Source: CAZMIL01 sp964566425 | GTDB taxonomy: Bacteria > Patescibacteriota > Microgenomatia > UBA1406 > GWC2-37-13 | Direction of reading: 5' to 3' | Assembly (NCBI GenBank): GCA_964566425.1 | Contig: CAZMIL010000008.1 | Coordinates: 1 to 29,632, forward strand | Length of the DNA: 29,632 nucleotides | Shown here: positions 7,145 through 14,514 of the stretch, piece after piece | How positions within the stretch are numbered: position 1 is the first letter of the stretch | Layout of the letters: every line of letters begins with the position of its first letter | The notes under the pieces: generated by a model | Database searches by the model: none | The model's input: the letters and a program-made list of their open reading frames with translations, nothing else | What the model was told of the DNA's origin: nothing | Made by a program: the position numbers and the translations under genes

Positions 7145-7945
7145 TTAGCGTCCAGTTTTATCTCTAAAGAAACGAGATAATTCTTGGATATTATGGTTTA
7201 TTCCCAAATGCTGCAAATAGGCGCTAACGTCATCTATAGTAGCCGATTTATTTTTTTTAAGTTTATTGTCAAGGAAACCTCTGACGACACTCCGCAAAGT
7301 ACTCTCTGGAAGTGAAATTTCTCCATTCTGAATATTCTTTTTTTGCGTATCAGTTTTTTTGTTTTTTTCTACTTTAGTTTTTTCCTTCGCCGGTTTGTGT
7401 ATTTTCTTGGGCTTCTTATGCGATATTGACCCATCTTTTTGTTTGCGATATTCTTTTTGAGCTTTAAGTGTTTTTTGTCTGAAAATAGGATCTTTCCACA
7501 ATTCCAAAGACTGTTGGCTAAGTTTCTCTTTGACTTCAGGAGATAATTTTCTTCCCCGCAAAGGAGATGGTCGTCCTCTCATTGCTTTACTTAACTGTTC
7601 CCGCGCGCGGGGGGTATGCGCGGGTTTTAGTTTCAAAATTTCTTGTAAATCATATTTTACTCTGGCTTCTTCCGGCAAATTTCTCCAAGAACGCATTAGT
7701 TCTTCCTTAAGCAATTGGGTTATCCTGTTTCTGCTAACTCTATAGATAACAGCTAATTCATATGTCGATGCTTCCGAGCCAAAATAAATGGCAAGCAAAT
7801 TTCGTCGTCTAAGCGAAAGCGAAGATTTACTTTCACTGACATGATTTAAGGAAAAGGCATCATGACGCAAACAATCGAGGAGAAAATTACGTGCGAGGGG
7901 CGAAACGCCTGGAAGAGGATCTCTTATTGGCTTTTCCTTTTCCAT
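7145..7945 (-). CDS. HTH plus NUMOD3-like DNA-binding protein
   Basis: A 266-residue basic protein. Residues about 48-85 resemble a sigma-70 region 4 type helix-turn-helix (SLRRRNLLAIYFGSEASTYE, then LAVIYRVSRNRITQLLKEEL). Residues about 115-150 resemble NUMOD3, a motif found beside GIY-YIG and HNH homing endonucleases (PRAREQLSKAMRGRPSPLRG, then RKLSPEVKEKLSQQS). A Lys-rich linker (about 170-205) and a C-terminal helical part follow. No nuclease residues are seen, so this looks like a DNA-binding protein without a nuclease domain. The extended -10 TGTTATAAT ends 8 nt before the ATG. The domain calls are by eye. Confidence 0.65.
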   Translation of the reverse strand: MEKEKPIRDPLPGVSPLARNFLLDCLRHDAFSLNHVSESKSSLSLRRRNLLAIYFGSEASTYELAVIYRVSRNRITQLLKEELMRSWRNLPEEARVKYDLQEILKLKPAHTPRAREQLSKAMRGRPSPLRGRKLSPEVKEKLSQQSLELWKDPIFRQKTLKAQKEYRKQKDGSISHKKPKKIHKPAKEKTKVEKNKKTDTQKKNIQNGEISLPESTLRSVVRGFLDNKLKKNKSATIDDVSAYLQHLGINHNIQELSRFFRDKTGR

Positions 7946-7953
7946 CGAGGATA

Positions 7954-7962
7954 ATTATAACA
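7954..7962 (-). promoter_or_regulatory. Extended -10 of the HTH/NUMOD3-like gene
   Basis: Minus-strand TGTTATAAT, with the hexamer at 7954-7959, ending 8 nt before the ATG at 7945. A nearly leaderless mRNA is expected. Confidence 0.55.
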
Positions 7963-8054
7963 AGAGAAAAAAATGAGAGTAGATTTCTTTGCATCTTTAA
8001 TCAAGATAAAACATCCACAATAGTTTGTCAAGAGTTCGTCCAGTACAAAATCAG

Positions 8055-8127
8055 TGAGCCCGGAGAGACTCGAACTCTCAACCTGCTCCTTAAGAGGGAG
8101 TCGCTCTACCAGTTGAGCTACGGGCCC
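8055..8127 (-). tRNA. tRNA-Lys(CTT)
   Basis: A complete 73-nt cloverleaf on the minus strand. The acceptor stem is GGGCCCG/CGGGCTC (one G-U), the D arm GCTC/GAGC, and the anticodon loop CTCTTAA gives anticodon CTT. The T arm GAGAG-TTCGAGT-CTCTC is perfect and the discriminator is A. CCA is not encoded and must be added. Confidence 0.93.
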
Positions 8128-8157
8128 ATTTCGAGTTTACATTATATCATTGCCTTA

Positions 8158-8166
8158 TGCTAGAAT
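8158..8166 (+). promoter_or_regulatory. Extended -10 of the DUF5652 gene
   Basis: TGCTAGAAT (hexamer 8161-8166) ends 5 nt before the ATG at 8172; a leaderless mRNA is predicted. Confidence 0.5.
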
Positions 8167-8171
8167 AAATT

Positions 8172-8375
8172 ATGCCTAATTTCAATAACCTAAAAGATCC
8201 ACGCCTTTTTTGGATTCTTCTGTTGCTAATCGTCTGGGATGGAGTGTGGAAATCAATCGGTCTGTGGAAAGCAAGTAAAAATCACCAAAAAGGTTGGTTT
8301 GTCGCCATCTTCCTTCTTAATACCGTAGGGATTCTACCTGTCCTTTATCTGCAATTCTTCCAGAAGAAAAAATAA
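8172..8375 (+). CDS. DUF5652-like small membrane protein
   Basis: A 67-residue protein with two membrane spans (about 12-30 and 43-62) separated by the loop WKSIGLWKASKNHQKGW, ending in QFFQKKK. The pattern WKxxxLWKAxxNxQKxWF followed by LNTVGILPVLYL matches DUF5652, a family common in CPR bacteria and some archaea. Its function is unknown. It sits between two minus-strand tRNA genes and is predicted to be transcribed leaderlessly from its own extended -10. Confidence 0.75.
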   Translation: MPNFNNLKDPRLFWILLLLIVWDGVWKSIGLWKASKNHQKGWFVAIFLLNTVGILPVLYLQFFQKKK

Positions 8376-8382
8376 TGGAAAG

Positions 8383-8455
8383 CGCGCCTGGAGGGAGTCG
8401 AACCCCCAACCTTGTGGTCCGAAGCCACACGCTCTATCCATTAAGCTACAGGCGC
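8383..8455 (-). tRNA. tRNA-Arg(TCG)
   Basis: A 73-nt cloverleaf on the minus strand. The acceptor stem GCGCCTG/CAGGCGC is perfect, the anticodon stem TGTGG/CCACA encloses loop CTTCGGA (anticodon TCG), and the T arm is GGGGG-TTCGACT-CCCTC. The discriminator is G and CCA is not encoded. Confidence 0.93.
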
Positions 8456-8471
8456 TCACAAATAATTATAC

Positions 8472-8477
8472 TATAAT
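8472..8477 (+). promoter_or_regulatory. -10 box of the methyltransferase gene
   Basis: TATAAT ending 8 nt before the ATG at 8486; a second TATACT-like hexamer lies just upstream. A leaderless or 1-2 nt leader is expected. Confidence 0.5.
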
Positions 8478-8485
8478 TACAGTTT

Positions 8486-9037
8486 ATGATCCCTCTCTTG
8501 CTTTACTGGTTATTAATAATTGTTGAATTCATTTTTGTTATTACCGCCGCTTTCTACATGCTCTTTCTCATCTATTCCTCAGTCATGGGCGCGCCGTACG
8601 TGCCGAGCAAAAAGAAACTCATTGTTAATATTCTGCAAGAAATTCCTTTGACTAAAAAAACTCGTTTTCTCGATCTGGGTTGTGGTGATGGACGAGTAGT
8701 GATTGCAGCAGCTAAAGAGTATAAACTTAAAGCAGTAGGAATAGATATTAATCCTATGATCATCGCTTGGGCTAAAATCAAAGCGCGTTTGACTAAAGTA
8801 ACCGCTGTCGAGTTTAGAGTAGCTAATATTTTCAAAACAGATCTCAAAAATTACGATATTATTTTTATGTTCTTGATGCCGCAACTGTTGATTAAACTTA
8901 AACCTAAACTGCAACAAGAAACTAAAAAAAAAGCTCTACTTATCTCGCACGGATTTAAAATCGACGGTTGGGATAAATATTGTTTCAGAATGCTGAAAGG
9001 TCGGCCGTTCAACACATATCTCTACCACTTGCGTTAA
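8486..9037 (+). CDS. Membrane-anchored class I methyltransferase (FAM173-like)
   Basis: A 183-residue protein. An N-terminal membrane span (about 1-32) leads to the short motif GAPYVPS and then a Rossmann methyltransferase core. The SAM-binding motif I is RFLDLGCGDGRVVIAAA and the acidic loop is AVGIDINPM. The arrangement of one membrane helix, G-A-P-(Y/F)-V-P and DLGCGDG resembles the FAM173/ATPSCKMT protein-lysine methyltransferases, but the substrate here is unknown. The protein is short and complete. A TATAAT ends 8 nt before the ATG. Class I methyltransferase is firm; the FAM173 link is tentative. Confidence 0.8.
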   Translation: MIPLLLYWLLIIVEFIFVITAAFYMLFLIYSSVMGAPYVPSKKKLIVNILQEIPLTKKTRFLDLGCGDGRVVIAAAKEYKLKAVGIDINPMIIAWAKIKARLTKVTAVEFRVANIFKTDLKNYDIIFMFLMPQLLIKLKPKLQQETKKKALLISHGFKIDGWDKYCFRMLKGRPFNTYLYHLR

Positions 9038-9056
9038 TCTTTGAGTCTTTTATAAT
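9029..9056 (+). promoter_or_regulatory. Promoter of the first transglycosylase-like gene
   Basis: TTGCGT (9029-9034), a 16-nt spacer and TATAAT (9051-9056). The -35 lies inside the end of the methyltransferase gene. The hexamer overlaps an upstream ATG (9055) and ends 7 nt before the ATG at 9064, which decides the start. Confidence 0.6.
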
Positions 9057-9063
9057 GAAAATT

Positions 9064-9639
9064 ATGAGGAAAAAAACTTTGATCTGGCTTTCTTCATTTG
9101 CTGTATTGATTTTTCTCAATTTGTTTATCACTTTTAAATATATTGAAAAAGTTAATCGAACAAATCAAGCAGTTCGAATATTGGATGAAATCGCCAATGT
9201 CGGAAACTCAAGTAATGCGTTAGGTGCGTATTCCGCCTCTGTTTCGGCCGAGCTGGCTGATAGTCGTGTTGCCAACCTTAAACAATTTTTCCGCAATCAC
9301 AACTCGCCACTCTATGATTATGCCGATCTGATTGTACAAACTTCAGATAAGTATCAATTTGACTATCGTTTGCTACCGGCAATTGCCATGCAGGAATCCA
9401 CACTTTGTAAAAATATTCCTAAAGATTCGAATAATTGCTGGGGATGGGGAATTTACGGCAACACTGTCACTCGCTTTGCAACCTATGATGAAGCAATCGA
9501 AACAGTAGCCAAAGGGATCCGTGAGGAATATATTAATAAGGGTCTAACTACAGCCACCAAGATTATGGAAAAATATACTCCTTCCTCTAACGGTAGTTGG
9601 GCTAAAGCGGTCAATAACTTCATGAAGAGTTTAGAATAG
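9064..9639 (+). CDS. Membrane-anchored lysozyme/transglycosylase-like protein
   Basis: A 191-residue protein from ATG 9064. In-frame starts at 8980 and 9055 exist, but the -10 box overlaps 9055. It has an N-terminal anchor or signal (MRKKTLIWLSSFAVLIFLNL) and a short coil. The C-terminal domain has the lysozyme-like pattern YRLLPAIAMQESTLCKNIP, then NNCWGWGIYG, RFATYDEAI and a helical end. The Glu of MQES is the likely general acid. The fold suggests peptidoglycan cleavage at the outer membrane face. It is a paralogue of the protein encoded at 11097-11666. The two Cys flanking the active-site loop (TLCKN and NNCWGWG) could form a disulfide. Confidence 0.7.
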   Translation: MRKKTLIWLSSFAVLIFLNLFITFKYIEKVNRTNQAVRILDEIANVGNSSNALGAYSASVSAELADSRVANLKQFFRNHNSPLYDYADLIVQTSDKYQFDYRLLPAIAMQESTLCKNIPKDSNNCWGWGIYGNTVTRFATYDEAIETVAKGIREEYINKGLTTATKIMEKYTPSSNGSWAKAVNNFMKSLE

Positions 9640-9644
9640 ACGAC

Positions 9645-10187
9645 TTATTGCACTGAACGTGCAGATTGCAGTTCCTGTGAAAGTGAATATTGCGTTCCCA
9701 TTTTCTTTGAACGCACAGCAAACAACGAGCCTCTTTTTTGTTTACGGGAAATCATCGCCTGCAACCAAGTTTTGGAATCACCAATTTTCTCGCGGACACT
9801 TCTCAATAGAGAAAGCATTACTTCCAAAAAACGCACGTGATAAACTCCAACCTTGTTTGGCATATCTTCAACCGTGAGCTTGTCAATTTGTCTGACTTCG
9901 TGTGACAAATCAGTTCCGCTTTTTTTTATTGCTTCAATTTCTTGACGAATAGCTTGTTGAAGTTGTTGAATTTCGTGTTGAACACTTTCTTTTTCATAAT
10001 GTTCACGAAAATTGAAGACGCTTTCTCTGCGACGACTTATCTTTTCGCTTTGAACTTGTGTAACTCGCTGGTCAAATTCTTGATATCCCTCCTCGGTATA
10101 ATTACCGAAAACCGGCTCCAATAGAGATTCGAGAGGATTTTTTTGTACTTTTTGCTGTTTTTTGTTTTGATTTAGCTTGTTTGACAT
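9645..10187 (-). CDS. DUF5660-like CPR protein
   Basis: A 180-residue soluble, Gln-rich protein. The N terminus contains NPLESLLEPVFG. A central coiled-coil region (about 75-105) follows, and the C terminus has NKVGVYHVRFLEVMLSLLRS and KTWLQAMISRKQKRGS with GTQYSLSQE. This order matches my recollection of DUF5660, a family almost confined to CPR bacteria and without known function. It lies directly downstream of the trigger factor gene on the same strand, but its promoter (10194-10222) overlaps the end of that gene. The convergent neighbour is 5 nt away. Confidence 0.6.
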   Translation of the reverse strand: MSNKLNQNKKQQKVQKNPLESLLEPVFGNYTEEGYQEFDQRVTQVQSEKISRRRESVFNFREHYEKESVQHEIQQLQQAIRQEIEAIKKSGTDLSHEVRQIDKLTVEDMPNKVGVYHVRFLEVMLSLLRSVREKIGDSKTWLQAMISRKQKRGSLFAVRSKKMGTQYSLSQELQSARSVQ

Positions 10188-10193
10188 GGCTTC

Positions 10194-10222
10194 ATCTTAC
10201 TACAGGTTGGAGAGGAAATCAA
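10194..10222 (-). promoter_or_regulatory. Promoter of the DUF5660-like gene inside the tig 3' end
   Basis: Minus strand TTGATT (10217-10222), a 17-nt spacer and TAAGAT (10194-10199), ending 6 nt before the ATG at 10187. The mRNA is predicted leaderless even though the gene follows tig by only 12 nt. Confidence 0.6.
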
Positions 10223-11072
10223 GAGTCTTCTGCTTACGCAGCAGGCTAGCGTAGAGATAACTATTTTGCACGGCGGCTTGGCGTTCAGCTTGATCTGTAA
10301 TCCCAGCAAACAGCTTATCCAGCTCCTTGGAATCAACCTCAATTTTTTCTTTATCGGCTATTTCATTGAGAATAAATTCTAGCTTGTGGGTTTCTTCGAT
10401 TTCACGGCTAAGTTGAGCCTTAAGCACCGCCATTGTCAGATTCTTGGACTTAAGATATGCTTCCACGGTTAAGCCGATTTTAGCGATTTCGTCAAGCAGT
10501 CGCGCTAAGCGGGCGTTAAGCTCTTCTTCAAGGATTAACTCGGAAATGTCAACTTGTGCTTCTTTCAAAAGTGTGCTAAAAATTTCGTTCAAGAGTCTCT
10601 GTTTGTCTTCTTCCTCGTGGCGTTGATCTTTTTCCTTATCTTTTCCTGGAACCCAAATATCAGCTTTTTTGTGTGTAGTTTTGAGCTCATTAATGAGCTT
10701 TTTATAATCTCCTAGCTTGACCTCTGGTTTAACAGCAATCGTAAATTTGAGCTGCCAATCGGTGTTTTCCTTAGCCGATGTGAGTTCAATCTTAGGAGAG
10801 ACTAAAGGTTGTAAATTTTCTTTTTTGATTAATTCTGCGTAAATTTTTGGCAGTAAGCCTTCAATAGCTTTCTGATAGACGGCGTCTTTGTTAATCTTTT
10901 TTTCGGCCATGGTGCGGGGAGCCTTACCTTTACGATAACCCTCGACGTCTACTTGTAACAAAGCTTGTTCAAAAGACACATCATAAGCCTGTTTAATAGT
11001 CTTCCAGGGCAGAACCACGTCTATTTGATAAGTATTTCTCGGCAGTTTTATCAGCTTATGAGTGAATTCCAT
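10200..11072 (-). CDS. tig: Trigger factor lacking the PPIase domain
   Basis: A 290-residue ribosome-associated folding chaperone. The N-terminal ribosome-binding domain carries the signature as EGYRKGKAPRTMAEKKI (about 44-60; usual form GFRxGKxP), followed by the continuing N-domain (VSPKIELTSAK, FTIAVKPEVKLGDYKKL). At about residue 135-155, where an FKBP-type isomerase domain is normally inserted, there is only a short charged linker (ADIWVPGKDKEKDQRHEEED). The C-terminal helical SurA-like domain follows. Typical trigger factor is about 430 residues, so the whole PPIase domain is absent. The -10 TATAAT ends 5 nt before the ATG. Confidence 0.87.
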   Translation of the reverse strand: MEFTHKLIKLPRNTYQIDVVLPWKTIKQAYDVSFEQALLQVDVEGYRKGKAPRTMAEKKINKDAVYQKAIEGLLPKIYAELIKKENLQPLVSPKIELTSAKENTDWQLKFTIAVKPEVKLGDYKKLINELKTTHKKADIWVPGKDKEKDQRHEEEDKQRLLNEIFSTLLKEAQVDISELILEEELNARLARLLDEIAKIGLTVEAYLKSKNLTMAVLKAQLSREIEETHKLEFILNEIADKEKIEVDSKELDKLFAGITDQAERQAAVQNSYLYASLLRKQKTLDFLSNL

Positions 11073-11077
11073 GTACT

Positions 11078-11083
11078 ATTATA
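11078..11083 (-). promoter_or_regulatory. -10 box of tig
   Basis: Minus-strand TATAAT ending 5 nt before the tig ATG. No strong -35 is seen. The promoter sits in the 24-nt gap after the transglycosylase-like gene. Confidence 0.5.
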
Positions 11084-11096
11084 CCTGAAAAATGTC

Positions 11097-11666
11097 TTAG
11101 AGTTGCGGGGTCAAATTTGCAGCTCCCAAAGCCCCACTGTCCTCTTGAGCTTGAAATTCAGTCATATATCTACGGACACGACTAGCCCAAGTAGGGCTTT
11201 CCGCATACAGGCTACCTATTTGCTCAATAGATTGAGCTCCGCGGCCAATATAGTTGGTACGTAAACCATTACCCACGGTCCAAATAGCCTGGTCCCAGTT
11301 GGTAAATCTAATCTTTCCACCACCCCAACCAAAAGGATTATAAGAATCAGGCAAGACATAGTTACCAAAACCCGATTCAAGTCCGGCAATTGCCGGCAGC
11401 AAATAACAGTCAAGATTATTAGCTTTACAGGTCTCGAAGAAGGTGTCCAGAGACTGTTTCATTGGTGATCGGTATAGGTCCAAAACGCGCTCAACTGCCT
11501 TTTTTTGTTTGGCAGTTTCATAGACCGTACTTTGGTAAGAAATACGATTCATCGGAGGCACGCCGACAGGCACACTCAGTTTAGCTGAGGTTCCCGCAAC
11601 ACTTTCGGCTCCAAAGACAAGCCCGACCTTGAATAAAAGAAACAAAATGACTGCTAGTTTTTTCAT
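11097..11666 (-). CDS. Secreted lysozyme/transglycosylase-like protein
   Basis: A 189-residue exported protein with a signal peptide (MKKLAVILFLLFKVGLVFGA). The C-terminal domain reads CYLLPAIAGLESGFGNYVLP, then SYNPFGWGGGKIRFTNWDQAI and AESPTWASRVRRYMTEF. LPAIAxLESGFG and the F-G-W loop identify a lysozyme-like (SLT/glucosaminidase-type) fold with the Glu of LES as probable catalyst; the substrate would be peptidoglycan. It matches the protein at 9064-9639 across this domain but has a cleavable signal and no Cys pair. GGAG lies 7 nt before the ATG, and the leader contains a large hairpin with a T run. Confidence 0.75.
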   Translation of the reverse strand: MKKLAVILFLLFKVGLVFGAESVAGTSAKLSVPVGVPPMNRISYQSTVYETAKQKKAVERVLDLYRSPMKQSLDTFFETCKANNLDCYLLPAIAGLESGFGNYVLPDSYNPFGWGGGKIRFTNWDQAIWTVGNGLRTNYIGRGAQSIEQIGSLYAESPTWASRVRRYMTEFQAQEDSGALGAANLTPQL

Positions 11667-11680
11667 ATTTTTTCTCCAAT

Positions 11681-11730
11681 AAAAAAGATCCTAAAGCTTA
11701 TTTCGCTGACGCGAATAAACCTTAGGATCT
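11681..11730 (-). terminator. Intrinsic-terminator-like hairpin filling a 5' leader
   Basis: On the minus strand AGATCCTAA pairs with TTAGGATCT, with an inner stem TTATT-CGC/GCG-AAATAA and loop GTCA (11686-11730), followed by six T (11681-11686). It starts at the predicted transcription start of the transglycosylase-like gene and ends just before its GGAG. It could terminate read-through from the large surface-protein gene, act as an attenuator, or protect the mRNA 5' end. Confidence 0.75.
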
Positions 11731-11737
11731 AACTCCT

Positions 11738-11766
11738 AGTATAGTACAAAACTATAGGATTGTCAA
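11738..11766 (-). promoter_or_regulatory. Consensus promoter of the secreted transglycosylase-like gene
   Basis: Minus strand TTGACA (11761-11766), a 17-nt spacer and TATACT (11738-11743). This is one of the best promoters in the window. Expected start is near 11731, at the first base of the leader hairpin. Confidence 0.8.
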
Positions 11767-11908
11767 GTCCTCTCAAGTAATTAACCTATAGCTATTTAGC
11801 CTCGATTCTGCCTAAAAGGAAGCTATTTGAAAGTAAAAATCCATACTCTTGTATAGGTTCTTTACATCTCATAACCCTTGCGATATTTTGCAGATAAAAC
11901 TTAGAGGT

Positions 11909-14488
11909 CTAGAAAAAATAAAAAGGAAGACTGTCGGCGTCGTCGGCAGGTTCTTTTTCTTCATGACGCATAGCCAGAAACAGTTGAACTCTTTCCTTAT
12001 TCATCTCCAACAGCCAACCTGCGATCAAAACGAGCACCAAGGCGTCTAGCCAATAATTAAGACTGTAAGTTTGATTCGAGGCCATAACGTTGGCGTTTCT
12101 GATAAATGAACCTTTGACTTTGCCTTCTGCGGCCTGAACGCTGCCTGCAAAATTAAGGAATTTACCCTTAATCATAATCGAATTGCTAGAATTGTTGGAG
12201 GTGACACTTTCGCCGTTATCGGCCTTGGCTTCAGAATAAATCACACTGGTATAGTCGCCGGCAGGGGCTTGCGCGGGTATTGTCAAACCAAAGGTTAATT
12301 TTCTACTGTCGCCGGGATTAATGTCCGCCAGTCTGAATTCATTGTAAGCCACTTGCTGGCCATCGGGTCTGAAAATCCCTTGATGGAGCAGAGTGCTGCG
12401 TGAGGTACCTTCGCCGGTATTTTTAACAATAACCGTAAATGTAACAATATCTCCCGGATAAACATATTCCCCGATATTAGTTGAAGAATTAACCTCAAGA
12501 ACAGGAAGTGCATTGCTGACTTGCGCGGAATTATTCGGATCAGCCAGCGTAACCGTGGTCGAACTTGAATTATTAGAAGTGTCCGATTCCGTGTCGCTAG
12601 AGGTAACCTGGGCTAGAGTTGTAAATTCGGTCGTGGAAGAATTAGGCTGATTTAAGGCTGTTTGGAAAGAAAAACTGCCGGCGGCTCCCGGTGATATATT
12701 TCCCAAGGAAAGATTCAAAATTTTTGCGTTGTTGTAACTTTCTCCTTCGGGCAGCAAAACTTGCAGGCTGGAATTTTTAGCTAAGTCATTCCCTTGATTC
12801 TTATAAGCAACTGTGTAGGTAACTGTATCACCTTTGTGAGCAGTGTTCTCATTGGCATTGATAGACACGGCCAGATCAGGATAGGCATACTGGATATCTC
12901 CCTGCCATGTGTTAAACACGGTAATCAACGGCATAACAAAGTTTGAACCAATAACGTTAGTATTGATCAAGTTAAAAATATTGGCTAATGAGCCGGCCCA
13001 ACCTGTGTTGATAATCGAGGAATCACTTTTAGTCTGATTTCTACCGCTCAGGGCAAAAGCTTGAGCCAAAGCTGTTACGTCAGCAAAATTAAAAATGGTA
13101 ATCTTGCTTCCGCTCCGATCGTTATTATTCTGATCGTCTTGCGGGCCTTGGACCAAAGTTTTATCGGTCGTCCCGTTTGGGTTGTCGAGCCAAAGGCCGA
13201 AATTGTTAATTAAAACCCGATACCAATTGGAACCAAGAATATTGGTATTTAAATAATTCGTGCTCGTCCCTTCGGCATACGCATCACCTGTTTGTAGGTT
13301 TAAATCACTGCCTTGTTGAGTGTTAGTCCCGGAATCGGCGTTGCTGTCGATTTGCGTGTTAAGTCTAACTAAATTGGTAATATCGACTTCACCGCCGCCG
13401 GCATGATTGGAATTGTTCAAAAATCTCTCTTGTGAAGGTAAAATAATGTTTCCATTTAGTGTCCCAAAAATATTAATCACCGGCAGCAAAAAGGTCGAAC
13501 CGATAACATTGAGATTGATAATGTTTAAAATGTTGGAAATAGCTAAGGAATTTCCGGTATTGATTGCGGTTTGTTCACCTTGGGAAGTGTTGCTTCCGCT
13601 GACGGCTACTGCTTGGGATTGAACGTTGACTTCCGCTTTATTAGCTAAATTTACATCTGTCTGGAGATTGTTATTTTCAACCGAGTCCGTTTTAGAAGAA
13701 TTTAGAGCTTCAGTAAGTGCTAACCAAAGCGCGTTAATATCTATATCCCCGAGATATTGACCGGCAATATTGATGACGATAAATTCAAAGTTCGACCCGA
13801 TGACGTTACCATTGAGTAAATTGAATTGATTGGCTAGAGCCAAAGCGCTTCCAGTATCGATGCTTGTTTGGCTTGCGCTATTTTGATTTTCGCCGCTAGT
13901 ACCGTTAGCAGTTGTCTGGTTGGTCAATGTTCCATCGTTGTTGATAGTGATTTGATTTCGATTGAGATCGGATTCAGAGGTGGCTTCTGGCGTGGACGAG
14001 GCCTCACCTGTGGCAACTACTACATTTTCATTGATGGTATTGGCCGAGGTGGCGGCCGCCCCCGCATCTCCGGTATTAATGACACTCGAAGCTTCAGTTG
14101 TAGCTGTATTATTGCCAGAATTGGATTGGGCCGATGTATCCTGCTGAACGATCGCTTCATTAGTCGCATCTATTGGACAACCTACCGAAACATTCGCTCC
14201 GCAGCTTCCGCCTTGAACTGTGCCATCGATCGGAGTTTGATTGATATTGACATTATTATCAGATGAGGCGCTTGAGCCGGCATCCCCGGTCGTTATCGCT
14301 GTTCCTTCAGGCGTTGGAGTAGGTGCTGGAGTAGAGGTTTGATTATCCTGTTGAACAATTGTCTGAGTAGGGGTCGGCGTTTCTGTCACATCTTGAGCAT
14401 GTAAAGACAACGGGAACAATAATGTATTTAGCACCATGATGGTGCTGACTAAAATTGTGAAAAATTTCTGTTGATTCTTTTTTTTCAT
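11909..14488 (-). CDS. Giant repeat surface protein with DUF11/CARDB-like domains
   Basis: An 859-residue exported, membrane-anchored protein. Residues 1-31 are a signal peptide; about 37-60 are a Thr/Pro linker (ETPTPTQ, APTPTPEG). Residues about 63-535 hold five to six diverged repeats built around (I/L)(N/D/Q)TG followed by an Ala-rich stretch, N-x-x-N-x-NVIGSNF and VINIFGxxxGDI. ITTG is at 65, INTG at 137 and IDTG at 210, with later copies near 310, 400 and 495. Two beta-sandwich domains follow. The first starts near 536 (HKGDTVTYTVAYKNQGND) and is DUF11-like; the second starts near 660 (YPGDIVTFTVIVKNTGEG) and is CARDB/DUF11-like. A membrane span near 812-832 precedes a charged tail. The repeat motif recurs in the gene just upstream. 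An adhesive or surface-coat role is inferred. Confidence 0.8.
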   Translation of the reverse strand: MKKKNQQKFFTILVSTIMVLNTLLFPLSLHAQDVTETPTPTQTIVQQDNQTSTPAPTPTPEGTAITTGDAGSSASSDNNVNINQTPIDGTVQGGSCGANVSVGCPIDATNEAIVQQDTSAQSNSGNNTATTEASSVINTGDAGAAATSANTINENVVVATGEASSTPEATSESDLNRNQITINNDGTLTNQTTANGTSGENQNSASQTSIDTGSALALANQFNLLNGNVIGSNFEFIVINIAGQYLGDIDINALWLALTEALNSSKTDSVENNNLQTDVNLANKAEVNVQSQAVAVSGSNTSQGEQTAINTGNSLAISNILNIINLNVIGSTFLLPVINIFGTLNGNIILPSQERFLNNSNHAGGGEVDITNLVRLNTQIDSNADSGTNTQQGSDLNLQTGDAYAEGTSTNYLNTNILGSNWYRVLINNFGLWLDNPNGTTDKTLVQGPQDDQNNNDRSGSKITIFNFADVTALAQAFALSGRNQTKSDSSIINTGWAGSLANIFNLINTNVIGSNFVMPLITVFNTWQGDIQYAYPDLAVSINANENTAHKGDTVTYTVAYKNQGNDLAKNSSLQVLLPEGESYNNAKILNLSLGNISPGAAGSFSFQTALNQPNSSTTEFTTLAQVTSSDTESDTSNNSSSTTVTLADPNNSAQVSNALPVLEVNSSTNIGEYVYPGDIVTFTVIVKNTGEGTSRSTLLHQGIFRPDGQQVAYNEFRLADINPGDSRKLTFGLTIPAQAPAGDYTSVIYSEAKADNGESVTSNNSSNSIMIKGKFLNFAGSVQAAEGKVKGSFIRNANVMASNQTYSLNYWLDALVLVLIAGWLLEMNKERVQLFLAMRHEEKEPADDADSLPFYFF

Positions 14489-14514
14489 TTTATTTTCTAA
14501 ATTTCTTTGGGCGT

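Noticed and set aside
11909..14488. Open frames of 60-130 codons on the plus strand opposite the giant repeat protein (for example near 13868-14266)
   Set aside because: They are complements of a repetitive Asn/Thr/Gly-rich gene, have no promoter or ribosome binding site, and their protein sequence is unlike any family.
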